In this document: positions 54,313 through 64,000 of the stretch, piece after piece | How positions within the stretch are numbered: the stretch's first letter is position 1 | How the letters are laid out: the number at the start of each line of letters is the position of its first letter | Source: Pseudomonas abyssi | Lineage (GTDB): Bacteria; Pseudomonadota; Gammaproteobacteria; Pseudomonadales; Pseudomonadaceae | Direction: 5' to 3' | NCBI RefSeq assembly: GCF_002307495.1 | Contig: NZ_NTMR01000011.1 | Span: forward strand, 1-64,000 | Length of the DNA: 64,000 nucleotides | Program-made: the position numbers and the translations under genes | Notes under the pieces: generated by a model | What the model saw: only the letters and a program-made list of their open reading frames with translations | What the model was told of the DNA's origin: nothing | The model's database searches: none

Positions 54313-54432
54313 ATGACAGACCACAACCTGCAGGAGAGCAGTGCGGGCGAATCGTCCCTGGACGCCATGGCCGCGGTTGCCTTGATTCTTATCGTGGTGG
54401 TGGCTGCTGTGTTCTGGGTCAGTGGCCAGTAG
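54313..54432 (+). CDS. 39-residue single-pass membrane protein
   Basis: ATG at 54313 to TAG at 54430-54432. The protein has a polar N-terminus (MTDHNLQESSAGESSLDAM), then one strongly hydrophobic helix (AAVALILIVVVAAVFWV) ending SGQ. GAGG lies about nine bases upstream of the ATG. I do not recognise the family. It is divergent from cysI and ends eight bases before the convergent DUF2970 gene. Confidence 0.62.
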   Translation: MTDHNLQESSAGESSLDAMAAVALILIVVVAAVFWVSGQ

Positions 54433-54440
54433 GCCTGCTG

Positions 54441-54671
54441 TCAGCCAGCAGCGACATGCAATACCAGTTTCACGACCCCCAGTACGCAGAGGACAAATAG
54501 CAGGGTAAAGCCAACACCGGCAATAATAAAGTGGCTGGGTTTACCCTGACTGAAGTCGCGCTCGCGGGCCCGGTTGCTCTGCACGCCCAAGGCGGCAGCC
54601 AGCACGCTGGAGAGGGTGTCGCGCAGGCGCATCGGCTTGTCGTTCGGCTGCTGTTGATCTGACTCGCTCAT
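54441..54671 (-). CDS. DUF2970 small membrane protein
   Basis: A 76-residue protein matching DUF2970: an N-terminal cytosolic segment (LRDTLSSVLAAALGVQSNRARERDF) and one C-terminal membrane helix (FIIAGVGFTLLFVLCVLGVV). Function unknown. I chose ATG 54671, eight bases after GGAG; an in-frame GTG two codons upstream is too close to the ribosome site. Confidence 0.8.
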   Translation of the reverse strand: MSESDQQQPNDKPMRLRDTLSSVLAAALGVQSNRARERDFSQGKPSHFIIAGVGFTLLFVLCVLGVVKLVLHVAAG

Positions 54672-54718
54672 GGGCACAGCTCCGTTAGGGTGCTCTGCCA
54701 GCTTAGGTGCTTAGCGGC

Positions 54719-56053
54719 TCAAATGCGAATGTCGGCCCAATGCCGGCGACGCCACATCAGCGCAAAAATCATCGAGTTGATACAGCGATACAGGCTCTGC
54801 AGCAGCCACACCAGCAGCAGGCCGCCGCCCAGTAGCGGTCCGGCAATATAGGCGCAGGGCAAAAACAGCAGCCATTGACTACCCAAGTTTACGGCCATGA
54901 CGGTGCGGCTGGCGCCAGCGCCCAGCAGCGCCTGGGTGAGGACCAGGGCGGTCGCATCCAGGCTCATGCCCAGGCCGGTAATGCGCAGCGGCCATTCGCC
55001 GAGGTCGATCAGTGCCGGATCCTGGGTAAAGAGGCCAAGAATCAGATGTGGCGCCAGCCAGAACGGCATGCCCAGTACAAAGAGCACCAGGACGGCCACG
55101 CGGACCACGTCCCAGCCCCAGCGATAGGCCTGCTCCGGCTCTTGCCGTCCCAGGCTGTGACTGACCAGTGTGGTGGCGGCCATGCCGAGGCCCACGCCGG
55201 GCAGAATCAGAAACAGCGCCAGGTTGACCAGCACATGGGCGATGGCCAGCTCGTCGGTGCCGATGCGCGCGACAATCCAGAACAGGGTGGTAATTCCGGT
55301 GGCGAAGAAGAACTGCTGCAGTGAATTGGGCAGGGCCAGGCGCAACATGGCGCGAATCTCGGTGCCGCGTGGCCGAGCCCGCAGGAAGCCGTGTTCGCGC
55401 CCGCCATGCAGGGTGATGCCGAAATACAGCGCCGAGCCCAGCAGCATGGCGATCGCGGTGCCCATGCCCGAGCCTTCGGCGCCTATCTCCGGCAGGCCGA
55501 AGCGGCCGAAGATCAGGCCATAGCTGATCAGCACATTGGCGACATGCATGATGATCAGAATCTGCAGGTAGCGGCCGGCCCGGTGGGTGCCGTTCCAGTA
55601 GCCGCGAAAGGCAAAGTTGGCGCCCACTGCTACGATGGCCAGCACGCGCCACTGGAAGTAATGAGTGCCTATCTCGACCACTGCAGGGTCGTCGGCGAGA
55701 AAGCGAATGATGCGCTCGGCCTGGGTCCAGCACAGCAGAGTGAGCGGCACGGCGAGCAGCAGAGCAATCAGCAGGCCTTCGTTGAGCGGACCGGCAATCC
55801 GGTTGGTGTCACCGGCGCCCTGGCGGCGTGCCACCATGGCCTGCACACCGGCGCCCAGTCCCATGACCAGCGCAACGGCCATGAAGTTGGCGTAGCTGCC
55901 CAGCCCCACACCTGCCAGCGCCTCGCTGCCCAGGCTGCCGACCATGGCGGCGTCCACCAGGTTAAGCAGGCTCTGGCTCAGCATGCCGCCCATAATCGGC
56001 AGCCCGAGCACGGCGATGCTGCGCAGCCGTGCGCGGGAGGGGAGCAGGGCCAT
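54719..56053 (-). CDS. MATE family multidrug efflux transporter
   Basis: A 444-residue protein with about twelve membrane helices in two homologous halves and MATE-type sequence (LPIMGGMLSQSLLNLVDAAMVGSLGSEALAGVG is the first-half signature; GLGAGVQAMVARRQGAG; GLGMAATTLVSHSLG). These export drugs or metabolites using sodium or proton gradients. Its start overlaps the metH stop by one base, so it is in the metH transcript. Confidence 0.88.
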   Translation of the reverse strand: MALLPSRARLRSIAVLGLPIMGGMLSQSLLNLVDAAMVGSLGSEALAGVGLGSYANFMAVALVMGLGAGVQAMVARRQGAGDTNRIAGPLNEGLLIALLLAVPLTLLCWTQAERIIRFLADDPAVVEIGTHYFQWRVLAIVAVGANFAFRGYWNGTHRAGRYLQILIIMHVANVLISYGLIFGRFGLPEIGAEGSGMGTAIAMLLGSALYFGITLHGGREHGFLRARPRGTEIRAMLRLALPNSLQQFFFATGITTLFWIVARIGTDELAIAHVLVNLALFLILPGVGLGMAATTLVSHSLGRQEPEQAYRWGWDVVRVAVLVLFVLGMPFWLAPHLILGLFTQDPALIDLGEWPLRITGLGMSLDATALVLTQALLGAGASRTVMAVNLGSQWLLFLPCAYIAGPLLGGGLLLVWLLQSLYRCINSMIFALMWRRRHWADIRI

Positions 56054-59000
56054 CAGTTGTCGTAGCTGAGGTTGGGTGCCAGCCAGCGTTCGCTGACTGC
56101 CTGATCCTGACCTTTGCGGGCACTGTAGGACTCAACCTGATCACGGGTAATCTTGCCGACCGCGAAATACTGGCTTTGCGGATGCGAGAAGTACCAGCCG
56201 CTGACGGACGCCGCCGGGAACATGGCGAAGTGCTCGGTCAGGGTCACGCCGCTGGTGCCCTCAGGATCGAGCAGCTTGAACAGCGTGGCCTTTTCGGTGT
56301 GATCGGGGCAGGCGGGATAACCAGGTGCCGGGCGAATGCCGCGATACTGCTCACGGATCAGGCTGTCATTGTCCAGCTCTTCGGCGCTGTCGTACCCCCA
56401 GTAGTTCTTTCGCACCTGCTCGTGCAGCCATTCGGCGCAGGCCTCGGCCAGACGGTCGGCCAGCGCCTTGACCATGATGGCGCTGTAGTCGTCTCCCTTG
56501 GCCTCATACTCCTTGGCCAGCTCTTCGGCGCCGATGCCGGCGCTGGTGATAAAGCCGCCGACGTAGTCGGTCTTGCCGCTGTCTGCCGGGGCTACAAAGT
56601 CGGCCAGCGACAGGTTGGGCTTGCCTTCGGGCTTGATGGTCTGCTGGCGCAGGTGGTGCAGCAGGGCCAGCGGTTCACCTTGCGGGTCAAACAGCTGGAT
56701 GTCGTCATGTGCGACCTGCTGGGCCGGCCAGAAACCGAAAACCGCGCGGGCGCTGATCAGTTTCTCGTCGATCAGGCGGGTCAGCATGCTGCGGGCGTCG
56801 GCGTACAGCGCGGTTGCCGCCTCGCCAACCACCTCATCTTGCAGGATGCGCGGGAACTTGCCGGCCAGATCCCAAGAGATGAAGAAGGGCGTCCAGTCGA
56901 TATATTCGGCCAGCACCCGCAGATCGATGTTGTCCAGTGTCTGCACGCCGAGCGCGCGCGGGGTGGGCGGCTGGTAGTCGGTCCAGTCGAGCTGCAGGCG
57001 ATTGTCGACCGCCTGTTGATAGGTCAGGTATTCGGTGCGCGCCGAGCGGTTGGCGGTGCGCTCGCGGACTACGGCGTAATCCTCGCGAATCTGCTGCACG
57101 TAGCCCGGCTTGAGCTCCTTGGACAGCAGCGAGGTGGCCACGCCGACCGCACGAGAGGCGTCGGTCACGTAAATCACCGCGTCGTTGTGATAGTGCGGCT
57201 CGATCTTCACGGCGGTGTGCGCCTTGGAGGTGGTGGCCCCGCCGATCAGCAGCGGCAGATGGAAGTCGCGGCGCTGCATTTCTTTGGCTACGTGGACCAT
57301 CTCGTCCAGCGACGGGGTGATCAGACCGGAGAGACCGATGATGTCGCACTTTTCGTCGATGGCGGTCTGCAGAATTTTCTCCGCCGGCACCATCACGCCG
57401 AGATCGACGATGTCATAACCGTTGCAGCCTAGTACCACGCCTACGATATTTTTGCCGATATCGTGCACATCGCCTTTTACCGTGGCCATCAGGATCTTGC
57501 CCTTGGCCTCGGGGGTGTCGCCCTTTTCCTCTTCAATAAAGGGGATCAGGTGCGCGACGGCCTGTTTCATGACCCGGGCAGATTTGACCACCTGCGGCAG
57601 GAACATCTTGCCGGCACCGAACAGGTCGCCGACCACGTTCATGCCGGCCATCAGCGGGCCCTCGATAACTTCGATCGGGCGCTTGGCCTGCTGGCGAGCC
57701 AGTTCGGTATCTTCGACGATCCAGGCGGTGATGCCCTTGACCAGCGAGTGCTCAAGGCGTTTTTCCACCGGCCAGCTGCGCCATTCTTCGTTTTCTGCTT
57801 CCTTGGCGGCGCCGTCGCCCTTGAACTGCTCGGCAATGGCCAGCAGGGCGTCGGTGGCATCAGGGTTGCGGTTGAGGATCACGTCCTCAACGCGGTCACG
57901 CAGTTCGGCTGGGATTTCGTCGTAGATCTCCAGCTGGCCGGCGTTGACGATACCCATGGTCAGCCCGCTGCGAATGGCGTAGTAGAGGAACACCGAGTGA
58001 ATCGCCTCGCGCACCGGGTTGTTGCCGCGGAACGAGAAGGACACGTTGGACACGCCGCCCGAGCTCAGTGCGTAGGGCAGGTTGTCGCGGATATAGGCGC
58101 AGGCATTGATGAAGTCGACAGCATAGTTGTTGTGCTCTTCGATGCCGGTAGCCACGGCAAAGATGTTGGCGTCGAAAATGATGTCTTCCGGCGCAAAGCC
58201 GACTTCGTTGACCAGGATATCGTAGGAGCGCTGGCAGATTTCGTTCTTGCGCGCTTCGGTATCAGCCTGACCGGCTTCGTCGAAGGCCATGACGATGACG
58301 GCCGCGCCGTAACGTTTACACAGGCGCGCGTGCTGTTTGAACTGTTCAACCCCTTCCTTCATCGAGATCGAGTTGACGATGCCCTTGCCCTGAATGCACT
58401 TGAGGCCGGCCTCGATCACATCCCACTTGGAGGAGTCGATCATGATCGGCACGCGGGAAATATCCGGCTCGCCGGCGATCAGGTTGAGAAAACGCACCAT
58501 CGCCGCCTTGGAGTCGAGCATGCCCTCGTCCATGTTGATGTCGATGACCTGGGCTCCGGCTTCTACCTGCTGCAGGGCAACCTCAAGCGCTTCGGTGTAG
58601 TTTTCCTCACGAATCAGGCGGGCGAACTTGGCGCTGCCGGTAATGTTGGTGCGCTCGCCGACGTTAACGAACAGCGATTCCCGGGTAATGGTGAAGGGTT
58701 CCAGGCCGGAGAGACGGCAGGCTGGTGCGATCTCCGGGATCTTGCGCGGCGGATATTGGGCAACGGTCTCGGCGATGGCGCGAATATGCCCGGGTGTGCT
58801 GCCGCAGCAGCCGCCGACGATGTTGAGGAAGCCGGCGCGGGCAAAGTCTTCGATGACCGCAGCCATTTCTTCCGGGGTTTCATCGTACTCGCCGAACTCG
58901 TTGGGCAGGCCCGCGTTGGGGTGCGCCGAAACAAAGGTATCTGCCTTGTTGGACAGTTCTTCCAGATAGGGGCGCAGGTCCTTGGCGCCCAGAGCGCAGT

Positions 59001-59745
59001 TCAGACCGATGGACAACGGCTTGGCGTGGCGCACCGAGTTCCAGAAGGCTTCGGTGGTCTGGCCGGACAGGGTGCGACCGGAGGCATCGGTAATGGTGCC
59101 GGAGATCATGATCGGCAGTTCGATGCCGTCGTCTTCGAAAACCTGCTGCACGGCGAAAATGGCCGCCTTGGCATTCAGGGTATCGAAGATGGTTTCGATC
59201 AGAATCAGGTCGGCGCCGCCTTCGATCAGGCCGCGAGTCGATTCAATGTAGTTTTCTACCAGTTCGTCGAACGTGACGTTGCGGTAGCCCGGGTCATTCA
59301 CGTCCGGTGAGATGGAGCAGGTGCGGCTGGTCGGGCCCAGCACCCCGGCGACGAAGCGCGGGCGGTCCGGGTTTTCGGCGGTCTTCGCGTCACAAACCTG
59401 GCGGGCGATGCGGGCCCCCTCGACGTTCAGCTCATAGGACAGCGCCTGCATGCCGTAGTCGGCCTGGGAAATGCGCGTCGCGTTGAACGTGTTGGTTTCG
59501 ATGATGTCGGCGCCGGCGTCCAGATAGGCTTTCTGGATGGCCGATAACACCTCGGTCTGCGTCAGTTGCAGCAGGTCGTTGTTGCCCTTGACGTCGCTGG
59601 GCCAGTCGGCAAAGCGTTCGCCGCGGTAGTCCGCTTCTTCCAGCTTGTAGCTCTGGATCATGGTTCCCATGCCGCCATCAAGAATCAGGATGCGCTGCTG
59701 CAGGGCGTTACGCAGGGCGGTCAGGCGGGTGCTTCGGTCAGGCAT
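56053..59745 (-). CDS. metH: cobalamin-dependent methionine synthase
   Basis: A 1230-residue enzyme with all four modules: homocysteine domain with zinc cysteines ([18 protein letters not shown], about 1-345), a folate-binding TIM barrel (about 355-640, [27 protein letters not shown]), the cobalamin domain with [11 protein letters not shown] (lower axial His) near 775, and the C-terminal SAM reactivation domain (about 920-1230, [12 protein letters not shown]). It methylates homocysteine from methyl-tetrahydrofolate. I saw no B12 riboswitch in the 170-base upstream gap. Length matches E. coli MetH. Confidence 0.96.
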   Translation of the reverse strand: MPDRSTRLTALRNALQQRILILDGGMGTMIQSYKLEEADYRGERFADWPSDVKGNNDLLQLTQTEVLSAIQKAYLDAGADIIETNTFNATRISQADYGMQALSYELNVEGARIARQVCDAKTAENPDRPRFVAGVLGPTSRTCSISPDVNDPGYRNVTFDELVENYIESTRGLIEGGADLILIETIFDTLNAKAAIFAVQQVFEDDGIELPIMISGTITDASGRTLSGQTTEAFWNSVRHAKPLSIGLNCALGAKDLRPYLEELSNKADTFVSAHPNAGLPNEFGEYDETPEEMAAVIEDFARAGFLNIVGGCCGSTPGHIRAIAETVAQYPPRKIPEIAPACRLSGLEPFTITRESLFVNVGERTNITGSAKFARLIREENYTEALEVALQQVEAGAQVIDINMDEGMLDSKAAMVRFLNLIAGEPDISRVPIMIDSSKWDVIEAGLKCIQGKGIVNSISMKEGVEQFKQHARLCKRYGAAVIVMAFDEAGQADTEARKNEICQRSYDILVNEVGFAPEDIIFDANIFAVATGIEEHNNYAVDFINACAYIRDNLPYALSSGGVSNVSFSFRGNNPVREAIHSVFLYYAIRSGLTMGIVNAGQLEIYDEIPAELRDRVEDVILNRNPDATDALLAIAEQFKGDGAAKEAENEEWRSWPVEKRLEHSLVKGITAWIVEDTELARQQAKRPIEVIEGPLMAGMNVVGDLFGAGKMFLPQVVKSARVMKQAVAHLIPFIEEEKGDTPEAKGKILMATVKGDVHDIGKNIVGVVLGCNGYDIVDLGVMVPAEKILQTAIDEKCDIIGLSGLITPSLDEMVHVAKEMQRRDFHLPLLIGGATTSKAHTAVKIEPHYHNDAVIYVTDASRAVGVATSLLSKELKPGYVQQIREDYAVVRERTANRSARTEYLTYQQAVDNRLQLDWTDYQPPTPRALGVQTLDNIDLRVLAEYIDWTPFFISWDLAGKFPRILQDEVVGEAATALYADARSMLTRLIDEKLISARAVFGFWPAQQVAHDDIQLFDPQGEPLALLHHLRQQTIKPEGKPNLSLADFVAPADSGKTDYVGGFITSAGIGAEELAKEYEAKGDDYSAIMVKALADRLAEACAEWLHEQVRKNYWGYDSAEELDNDSLIREQYRGIRPAPGYPACPDHTEKATLFKLLDPEGTSGVTLTEHFAMFPAASVSGWYFSHPQSQYFAVGKITRDQVESYSARKGQDQAVSERWLAPNLSYDN

Positions 59746-59915
59746 GGGTACTCCGGGAAAGGCGCGCTGAAAAGCCGAAAATCATAGCACGGCGCGGGCT
59801 TGGGTGGCAGTTGGCTGCTGCGTGGATAATAACCAAGTAAAAAGGTAGGGCTTTATTCGCGAGCGTGCATCCCTTACACTTGCGCCCTATAAGGTCATTG
59901 AGTACGAGGCATTTC

Positions 59916-60500
59916 ATGGCAGGCATTGTTTTTACCCAGGCGGCAGAGGACTACCTCGCTGACCTGCTGTCCAAGCAGGATACTGAAGGCGTCGGCATTC
60001 GGGTGTTCATCACTCAGCCGGGCACCCCCTACGCGGAAACCTGTATTGCCTACTGCAAGCCCGGCGAGCAAAAGCCGGAGGACGAGCTGCTCAAGCTGGA
60101 CTCTTTCAATGTCTGGCAAGACGCCGTCAGCGTGCCTTTTCTCGAAGAGGCGCTGGTGGACTTTGCTACCGACCGCATGGGCGGCCAGCTCACGATCAAG
60201 GCGCCGAACGCCAAGGTGCCGATGGTCAACGACGACAGTCCGCTGAACGACCGCATCAACTACCTGCTGCAAACCGAGATTAACCCGGGACTGGCCAGCC
60301 ACGGCGGTGACGTCAAGCTGGTGGATGTGATTGAGGGCGGTATTGCGATCCTGCAGTTTGGTGGCGGCTGTCAGGGGTGCGGCATGGTCGATGTGACTCT
60401 TAAGGAGGGCATCGAGAAAACCATGATTGCGCGGATTCCCGAGATCAACGGTGTGCGCGACGCCACCGACCACAGCGTTACCGAGAATGCCTACTACTGA
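59916..60500 (+). CDS. nfuA: Fe-S biogenesis protein NfuA
   Basis: A 194-residue protein with an N-terminal A-type-carrier-like domain (degenerate, without the usual three cysteines) and a C-terminal Nfu domain with the cluster-binding CxxC ([17 protein letters not shown]). NfuA carries 4Fe-4S clusters to client enzymes under stress. ATG 59916 ([14 protein letters not shown]) is the canonical start. Confidence 0.94.
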   Translation: MAGIVFTQAAEDYLADLLSKQDTEGVGIRVFITQPGTPYAETCIAYCKPGEQKPEDELLKLDSFNVWQDAVSVPFLEEALVDFATDRMGGQLTIKAPNAKVPMVNDDSPLNDRINYLLQTEINPGLASHGGDVKLVDVIEGGIAILQFGGGCQGCGMVDVTLKEGIEKTMIARIPEINGVRDATDHSVTENAYY

Positions 60501-60650
60501 TTTGGCAGCAACCGCTCGTCGTGGCCGTGCATAAATAATCGGCGCCGGCCTGACGTATGCTTGCGCCGGGCCGCAGCTGTAGCGCTATACTGCTGCAAAC
60601 AGGCTGGCCTCGTGCCAGCGCTTGTTCCATCGGCACGATGAGGCGACGTT

Positions 60651-61583
60651 ATGGCAGGGGTTCTGGATACGGTTGACCAGCGCACGCGACTGGTTGGTGA
60701 AAACCGACTGGAAATACTACTGTTCCAGCTTGCCGGACCGCAGCTGTTTGCGCTCAACGTCTTCAAGATTCGCGAAGTCCTCACGCTCCCGGCGTTGACC
60801 CAGATGCCCCAGCGCCACCCAAACGTGGTCGGCGTTATCCACCTGCGCGGGCAGACCATTCCAGTGATTGATCTGTCCGGTGCCATCGGTTTGCAGCCGC
60901 AGGCTGTGGATGCCAACAGCACCATCATCGTCACCGAGTACAACCTCTCCGTGCAGGCGTTTCTGGTGCGGGCGGTCGATCGCATCATGAACCTCAACTG
61001 GGACGCCGTGCAGCCACCGCCGCGAGGCGCTGGGCGCGCGCATTATCTGACCGCCATCACGCGGCTGGATAACATGCGTCTGGTTGAGATCATTGACGTC
61101 GAGAAGGTGTTGGCGGAAATCGTACCGTTCAATACCCGGGTCAGCGATGCCTTGCTGGAAGACCCGCTGCTGCAGCGCGCCCGCGGGCGCGAAGTGCTGG
61201 TGGTGGATGATTCGCCGACCGGTGTCAATCAGGTGCGTGACACGCTCGCGCAGCTCGACCTGCAGCTGCATGTGGCTACCGACGGGCTGAAAGCCCTGCG
61301 CATGCTGCAGGGCTGGGCCGACGCCGGTGAAGACCTCAGCGAGCGCCTGCTGATGGTGATCACCGATGCCGAGATGCCGGAGATGGATGGCTATCGTTTA
61401 ACCACCGAGATTCGCAAGGATCCGCGCCTCAAAGACCTGTATGTGGTGCTGCACACCTCGTTGTCCGGCAACTTCAACAAGGCCATGGTCGAGAAGGTCG
61501 GCTGTGACGGCTTCCTGTCCAAATTCCAGCCCGACCAGTTGGTCGAGGTGGTACGTACCCGGCTGCAGCGGCTGGAGTCCTGA
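60651..61583 (+). CDS. cheV: CheV-type chemotaxis coupling protein
   Basis: A 310-residue protein with an N-terminal CheW-like domain (LLFQLAGPQLFALNVFKIREV; VIHLRGQTIPVIDLSGAI) and a C-terminal receiver domain (EVLVVDDSPTGVNQV; phosphoacceptor Asp in MVITDAEMPEMDG; Lys in the distal part). CheV couples chemoreceptors to CheA and is tuned by phosphorylation. It stands alone here, without other che genes. Confidence 0.92.
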   Translation: MAGVLDTVDQRTRLVGENRLEILLFQLAGPQLFALNVFKIREVLTLPALTQMPQRHPNVVGVIHLRGQTIPVIDLSGAIGLQPQAVDANSTIIVTEYNLSVQAFLVRAVDRIMNLNWDAVQPPPRGAGRAHYLTAITRLDNMRLVEIIDVEKVLAEIVPFNTRVSDALLEDPLLQRARGREVLVVDDSPTGVNQVRDTLAQLDLQLHVATDGLKALRMLQGWADAGEDLSERLLMVITDAEMPEMDGYRLTTEIRKDPRLKDLYVVLHTSLSGNFNKAMVEKVGCDGFLSKFQPDQLVEVVRTRLQRLES

Positions 61584-61594
61584 GCGCTGATGGC

Positions 61595-63526
61595 TCAAGG
61601 CTCCAGATAGCGCTCGTGCTGTTCCATCACTGGTTGCTGAATGCCGAGTTTCTCACCGTAGATCACTGCATAGCTAAGTACGCTCTGCACGTATTTGCGC
61701 GTCTCATCGAAGGGAATGGCCTCAATCCACACGTCTGATGGCAGGCTGCCCATGTCGCGGGTCCACTGACGCACGCGCCCCGGTCCGGCATTGTAGGCGG
61801 CGGAAGCCAGTACCCGGTTGCCAGCGAACTGGCGATGCAGGCCAGACAGGTAGGCCGCACCCAGGGCGATGTTGCGCTCGGGGATCAAGGCATCCTGATT
61901 GCCGGAATAAGGGATGGCGTAGCGTCGAGCAGTTTCCCGCGCGGTGGCCGGCATCAACTGCATCAGGCCCATGGCGCCAGCGTGTGAGCGGGCGTCGGCC
62001 ATGAAAGCGCTTTCCTGACGGGTGATGGCATAAACCCAGGTGGAATTGATTTGGCGTGTCTGGGCCTGATCCTTGATTGATTGCTGATAGGCCATCGGGA
62101 AGCGGATATCCAGATCGTCCCAGTACTGTGCCTGGCTGATGCCGCGGATGGCCGGGAAGTACCAGGCCATCTGGTTGGCCAGGACGGCCTGTGCAATCAG
62201 CTGCTCGCGGTTGAAGCGGTCACCCGCGTGATACCACTCGCGGCGAGCATTGATCACTTCATTGCGGTCCAGAAACTCCTTGGCGCGCAGGGTGCCCGGG
62301 TCTTGCTGCACGCTCTGCATGACCGCGTCCGGCACGCTGGCGCGCTGATGATTCAGGGCGTAGGGCTGACGCGCTCGTTCTGCTGCGAGAAAGCCGTAGA
62401 AATCGCGCTCCTGCGCCAGCGCCTGATAGTCGCTGACCAGTTCGCCCACGCCGTTGTTGGCCAGTTGCGCACTGCGCAGGCGCCAGTAGCGCCAGCGGCT
62501 CTGTCCGGCCAGTGAAGGCGGCAGTTGCGCGGTAAGCTGGCTGGCGGTATCCCACTGGCGGGTCCGCAGGGCCAGGCGCACGCGCCACTCGCTGACGTCG
62601 TCATCTTTCATCTGTGGATCGTTGGCTGCCATGAAGGGCAGGGCGGCCGGGTCGACCTTTTTGGCCAGACGTACGCCGATATCGCGGGTGATGGCCAGGC
62701 GGTCTTCCTCGGCGTACGGCAGATCCTTGTATTGCGGCCAAAGGCTCAATGCGGTGCTCGCGTCATCGCGGCCGAGTCGGCGCAGTGAGACGGTGGCAAT
62801 GTCGGTCATGCGCTGGGGCGGCAGGTTGCGATAGGCGCTGGCATCGCGGAGTTTGGTTGGCTGGGTGGCGGTATCGACAAATAGAGTCGCCAGCGTCTGG
62901 TTGTCCTGCATTAGCTTGGTCAGGTAGCGGGCCAGGGCGTCTTGGCGGTACAGCAGGGCCAGGCGGATACGTTGCCAGACCACGTCGTCGTTTAAGCCGC
63001 CAGCGGCGCGCCAGCGATCAAACAGCGGGTCGCAGGCGTTGGGCTGTGAGCGACCGACAGTCCAGAGTGTCTGGGCCTGCTGCATGGCGCCGGCTTGGTC
63101 GCCCATATCCCATTGGTGCATGGCACGGCGACAATCCAGGCTGGCGTTGCGGTCAGCCTCCTGGTACTGCTGGTCAAACTGCTGCCATTTGCCCTGGCGC
63201 GCCAGGCGGGTCAGCCAGCGGTCTTTCAGGCGGCTGGCAAAGGGCAGGGTGCTGTGATCGCGAACAAAGTCGGCCAGGTCCTGATCGGTGGCGCTGTCGA
63301 AAGTCTGGTTCAGGTAAGCCTGGCGGATGTAGGGGTAGAGCACGTAGTCGCGTAGCCCCGGCTCCAGCTGTCGAAACTGCTCCCACTGCTCCTTGTCGAT
63401 GGCCTCCAGCGCGCGATCATAATTCAGGCGCTGGCTGTCCAGACGAGCATTGGCCTGGGCCAGCACGGGCAGCAGCAGGCTGGCAAGAAGAGTACAGGTG
63501 AGAAAGGAGCGGGTGTGGCGACGCAT
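61595..63526 (-). CDS. slt: soluble lytic murein transglycosylase Slt
   Basis: A 643-residue protein with a signal peptide (about 1-26, ending AQA), a long alpha-superhelical domain of repeats (about 30-450), and a C-terminal SLT domain with catalytic Glu in ITRQESAFMADARSHAG and LMQLMPATARETARR. Slt70-type enzymes cut peptidoglycan strands to anhydromuropeptides. ATG 63526 starts the signal peptide; the upstream open frame is not signal-like. Confidence 0.92.
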   Translation of the reverse strand: MRRHTRSFLTCTLLASLLLPVLAQANARLDSQRLNYDRALEAIDKEQWEQFRQLEPGLRDYVLYPYIRQAYLNQTFDSATDQDLADFVRDHSTLPFASRLKDRWLTRLARQGKWQQFDQQYQEADRNASLDCRRAMHQWDMGDQAGAMQQAQTLWTVGRSQPNACDPLFDRWRAAGGLNDDVVWQRIRLALLYRQDALARYLTKLMQDNQTLATLFVDTATQPTKLRDASAYRNLPPQRMTDIATVSLRRLGRDDASTALSLWPQYKDLPYAEEDRLAITRDIGVRLAKKVDPAALPFMAANDPQMKDDDVSEWRVRLALRTRQWDTASQLTAQLPPSLAGQSRWRYWRLRSAQLANNGVGELVSDYQALAQERDFYGFLAAERARQPYALNHQRASVPDAVMQSVQQDPGTLRAKEFLDRNEVINARREWYHAGDRFNREQLIAQAVLANQMAWYFPAIRGISQAQYWDDLDIRFPMAYQQSIKDQAQTRQINSTWVYAITRQESAFMADARSHAGAMGLMQLMPATARETARRYAIPYSGNQDALIPERNIALGAAYLSGLHRQFAGNRVLASAAYNAGPGRVRQWTRDMGSLPSDVWIEAIPFDETRKYVQSVLSYAVIYGEKLGIQQPVMEQHERYLEP

Positions 63527-63724
63527 GATTCTCCTGCCGCGAGGGCGTTGCAAGCTCGGTAATTGTCGTTGCGGCTGTCTGCTTTGCTGGCTGCGGCCGA
63601 TTTGCGCACAGCTTAGCCTGTTGCCTGACGGCGGCATAGGGCCGGCATGTGAAATGGCGCACAGCGGTTATCGGCACGCCCGCCACAGGGTAGACTATGC
63701 GGCTTGCAAACCAACAGGTGAGTT

Positions 63725-64000
63725 ATGGCGCTGCTCTCGTTCTCTGATGTATCCCTGGCCTACGGCCTCAATCCGCTGCTCGACAAGGTGAGCTTTCAGC
63801 TCGACCGGGGCGAGCGCGTGTGTCTGATCGGCCGCAATGGCGCCGGCAAGTCCAGCCTGTTCCGGTTGGTGACCGGTGAGCAGGGTGCTGACGAGGGCGA
63901 TATCTGGTTTGCGCCGGGTTTGAAGATTGGTCAACTGCCGCAGGAGCTGCCGGCGGCCGACGACAAGACCGTTTACGACGTGGTCGCCTCCGGCCTGGCT
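63725..64000 (+). CDS. uup: ABC-F ATPase Uup (5' part, cut by window end)
   Basis: The first 92 codons of an ABC-F protein: LSFSDVSLAYGLNPLLDKVSF leads to a Walker A (GRNGAGKSS near 40). Soluble ABC-F proteins act on ribosomes; Uup also limits transposon excision. Divergence from slt and the start sequence match uup of pseudomonads. The rest lies beyond the window. Confidence 0.85.
   Translation, partial: MALLSFSDVSLAYGLNPLLDKVSFQLDRGERVCLIGRNGAGKSSLFRLVTGEQGADEGDIWFAPGLKIGQLPQELPAADDKTVYDVVASGLA

Noticed and set aside
57463-59310. Very long open frame antisense to metH
   Set aside because: The sense strand encodes a complete MetH; the antisense product has no recognisable motif and no ribosome site.
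59746-59915. Possible cobalamin or SAM riboswitch upstream of metH
   Set aside because: The metH upstream region is only 170 bases, shared with nfuA, and shows no B12-box or SAM-box sequence.
1-64000. tRNA, rRNA, CRISPR arrays, insertion sequences or phage genes
   Set aside because: Gaps were read on both strands; no cloverleaf, regularly spaced repeat array, transposase or phage structural gene was seen.

Overview
The window is about 60% GC, densely coded, and comes from a gammaproteobacterium of the Pseudomonadaceae. The run fabI, npp peptide transporter, mltD, gloB, methyltransferase, rnhA, dnaQ, nhaB, crotonase, fimL, nudC, SDR, sohB, acuI-like, cysI, metH, nfuA matches my recollection of the PA1806-PA1847 neighbourhood of Pseudomonas aeruginosa. 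A glucosylglycerol-phosphate synthase/phosphatase fusion suggests a salt-tolerant, possibly marine or brackish lineage such as Halopseudomonas. The genus is an inference. I saw no tRNA, rRNA, CRISPR array, transposase or prophage gene.

Layout. 1-8.4 kb: LysE exporter and AraC regulator, a secreted phytase-like lipoprotein, CvfB, a Kef-type antiporter, a spermidine-synthase-like protein, SprT and a flavodoxin. This part carries two related palindromic repeats, near 3.2 kb and at 8031-8377. 8.4-14.4 kb: an MFS transporter translationally coupled to ggpPS (compatible solute synthesis), then a second large secreted lipoprotein. 14.5-24.6 kb: DnaJ-like and Yip1-like proteins, ttcA with a Tag-like glycosylase homologue, an NlpC/P60 lipoprotein, GNAT, a CWC zinc protein, a methyltransferase-patatin pair, a PepSY-PepSY-response regulator-histidine kinase operon, and an EAL protein. 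25-39.3 kb: amtB behind a possible sigma-54 promoter, fabI, nppA1A2BCD, mltD, gloB, rnhA and dnaQ. 39.6-51.9 kb: nhaB, a dienoyl-CoA isomerase-like crotonase, fimL, nudC, an SDR, a stand-alone allophanate hydrolase, SCP2, a histidine phosphatase, sohB and an acuI-like reductase. 52-64 kb: cysI with its DUF934 partner, a 39-residue membrane protein, DUF2970, MATE, metH, nfuA, cheV, slt and the start of uup.

The signals that most deserve a second look are these. (1) The two otherwise different secreted lipoproteins (1597-3048 and 12523-14385) share the post-lipobox string CNSDSDND and a near-identical promoter layout with 11-bp-phased CTGTCAC-like boxes ten bases from a -10, which looks like a PhoB regulon pair. 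(2) A 347-bp nested palindromic element with 25-bp terminal inverted repeats exactly fills one intergenic gap and leaves a related solo end elsewhere. (3) A Tag-family protein beside ttcA lacks the usual catalytic residues. (4) The MFS-ggpPS coupling is unusual.
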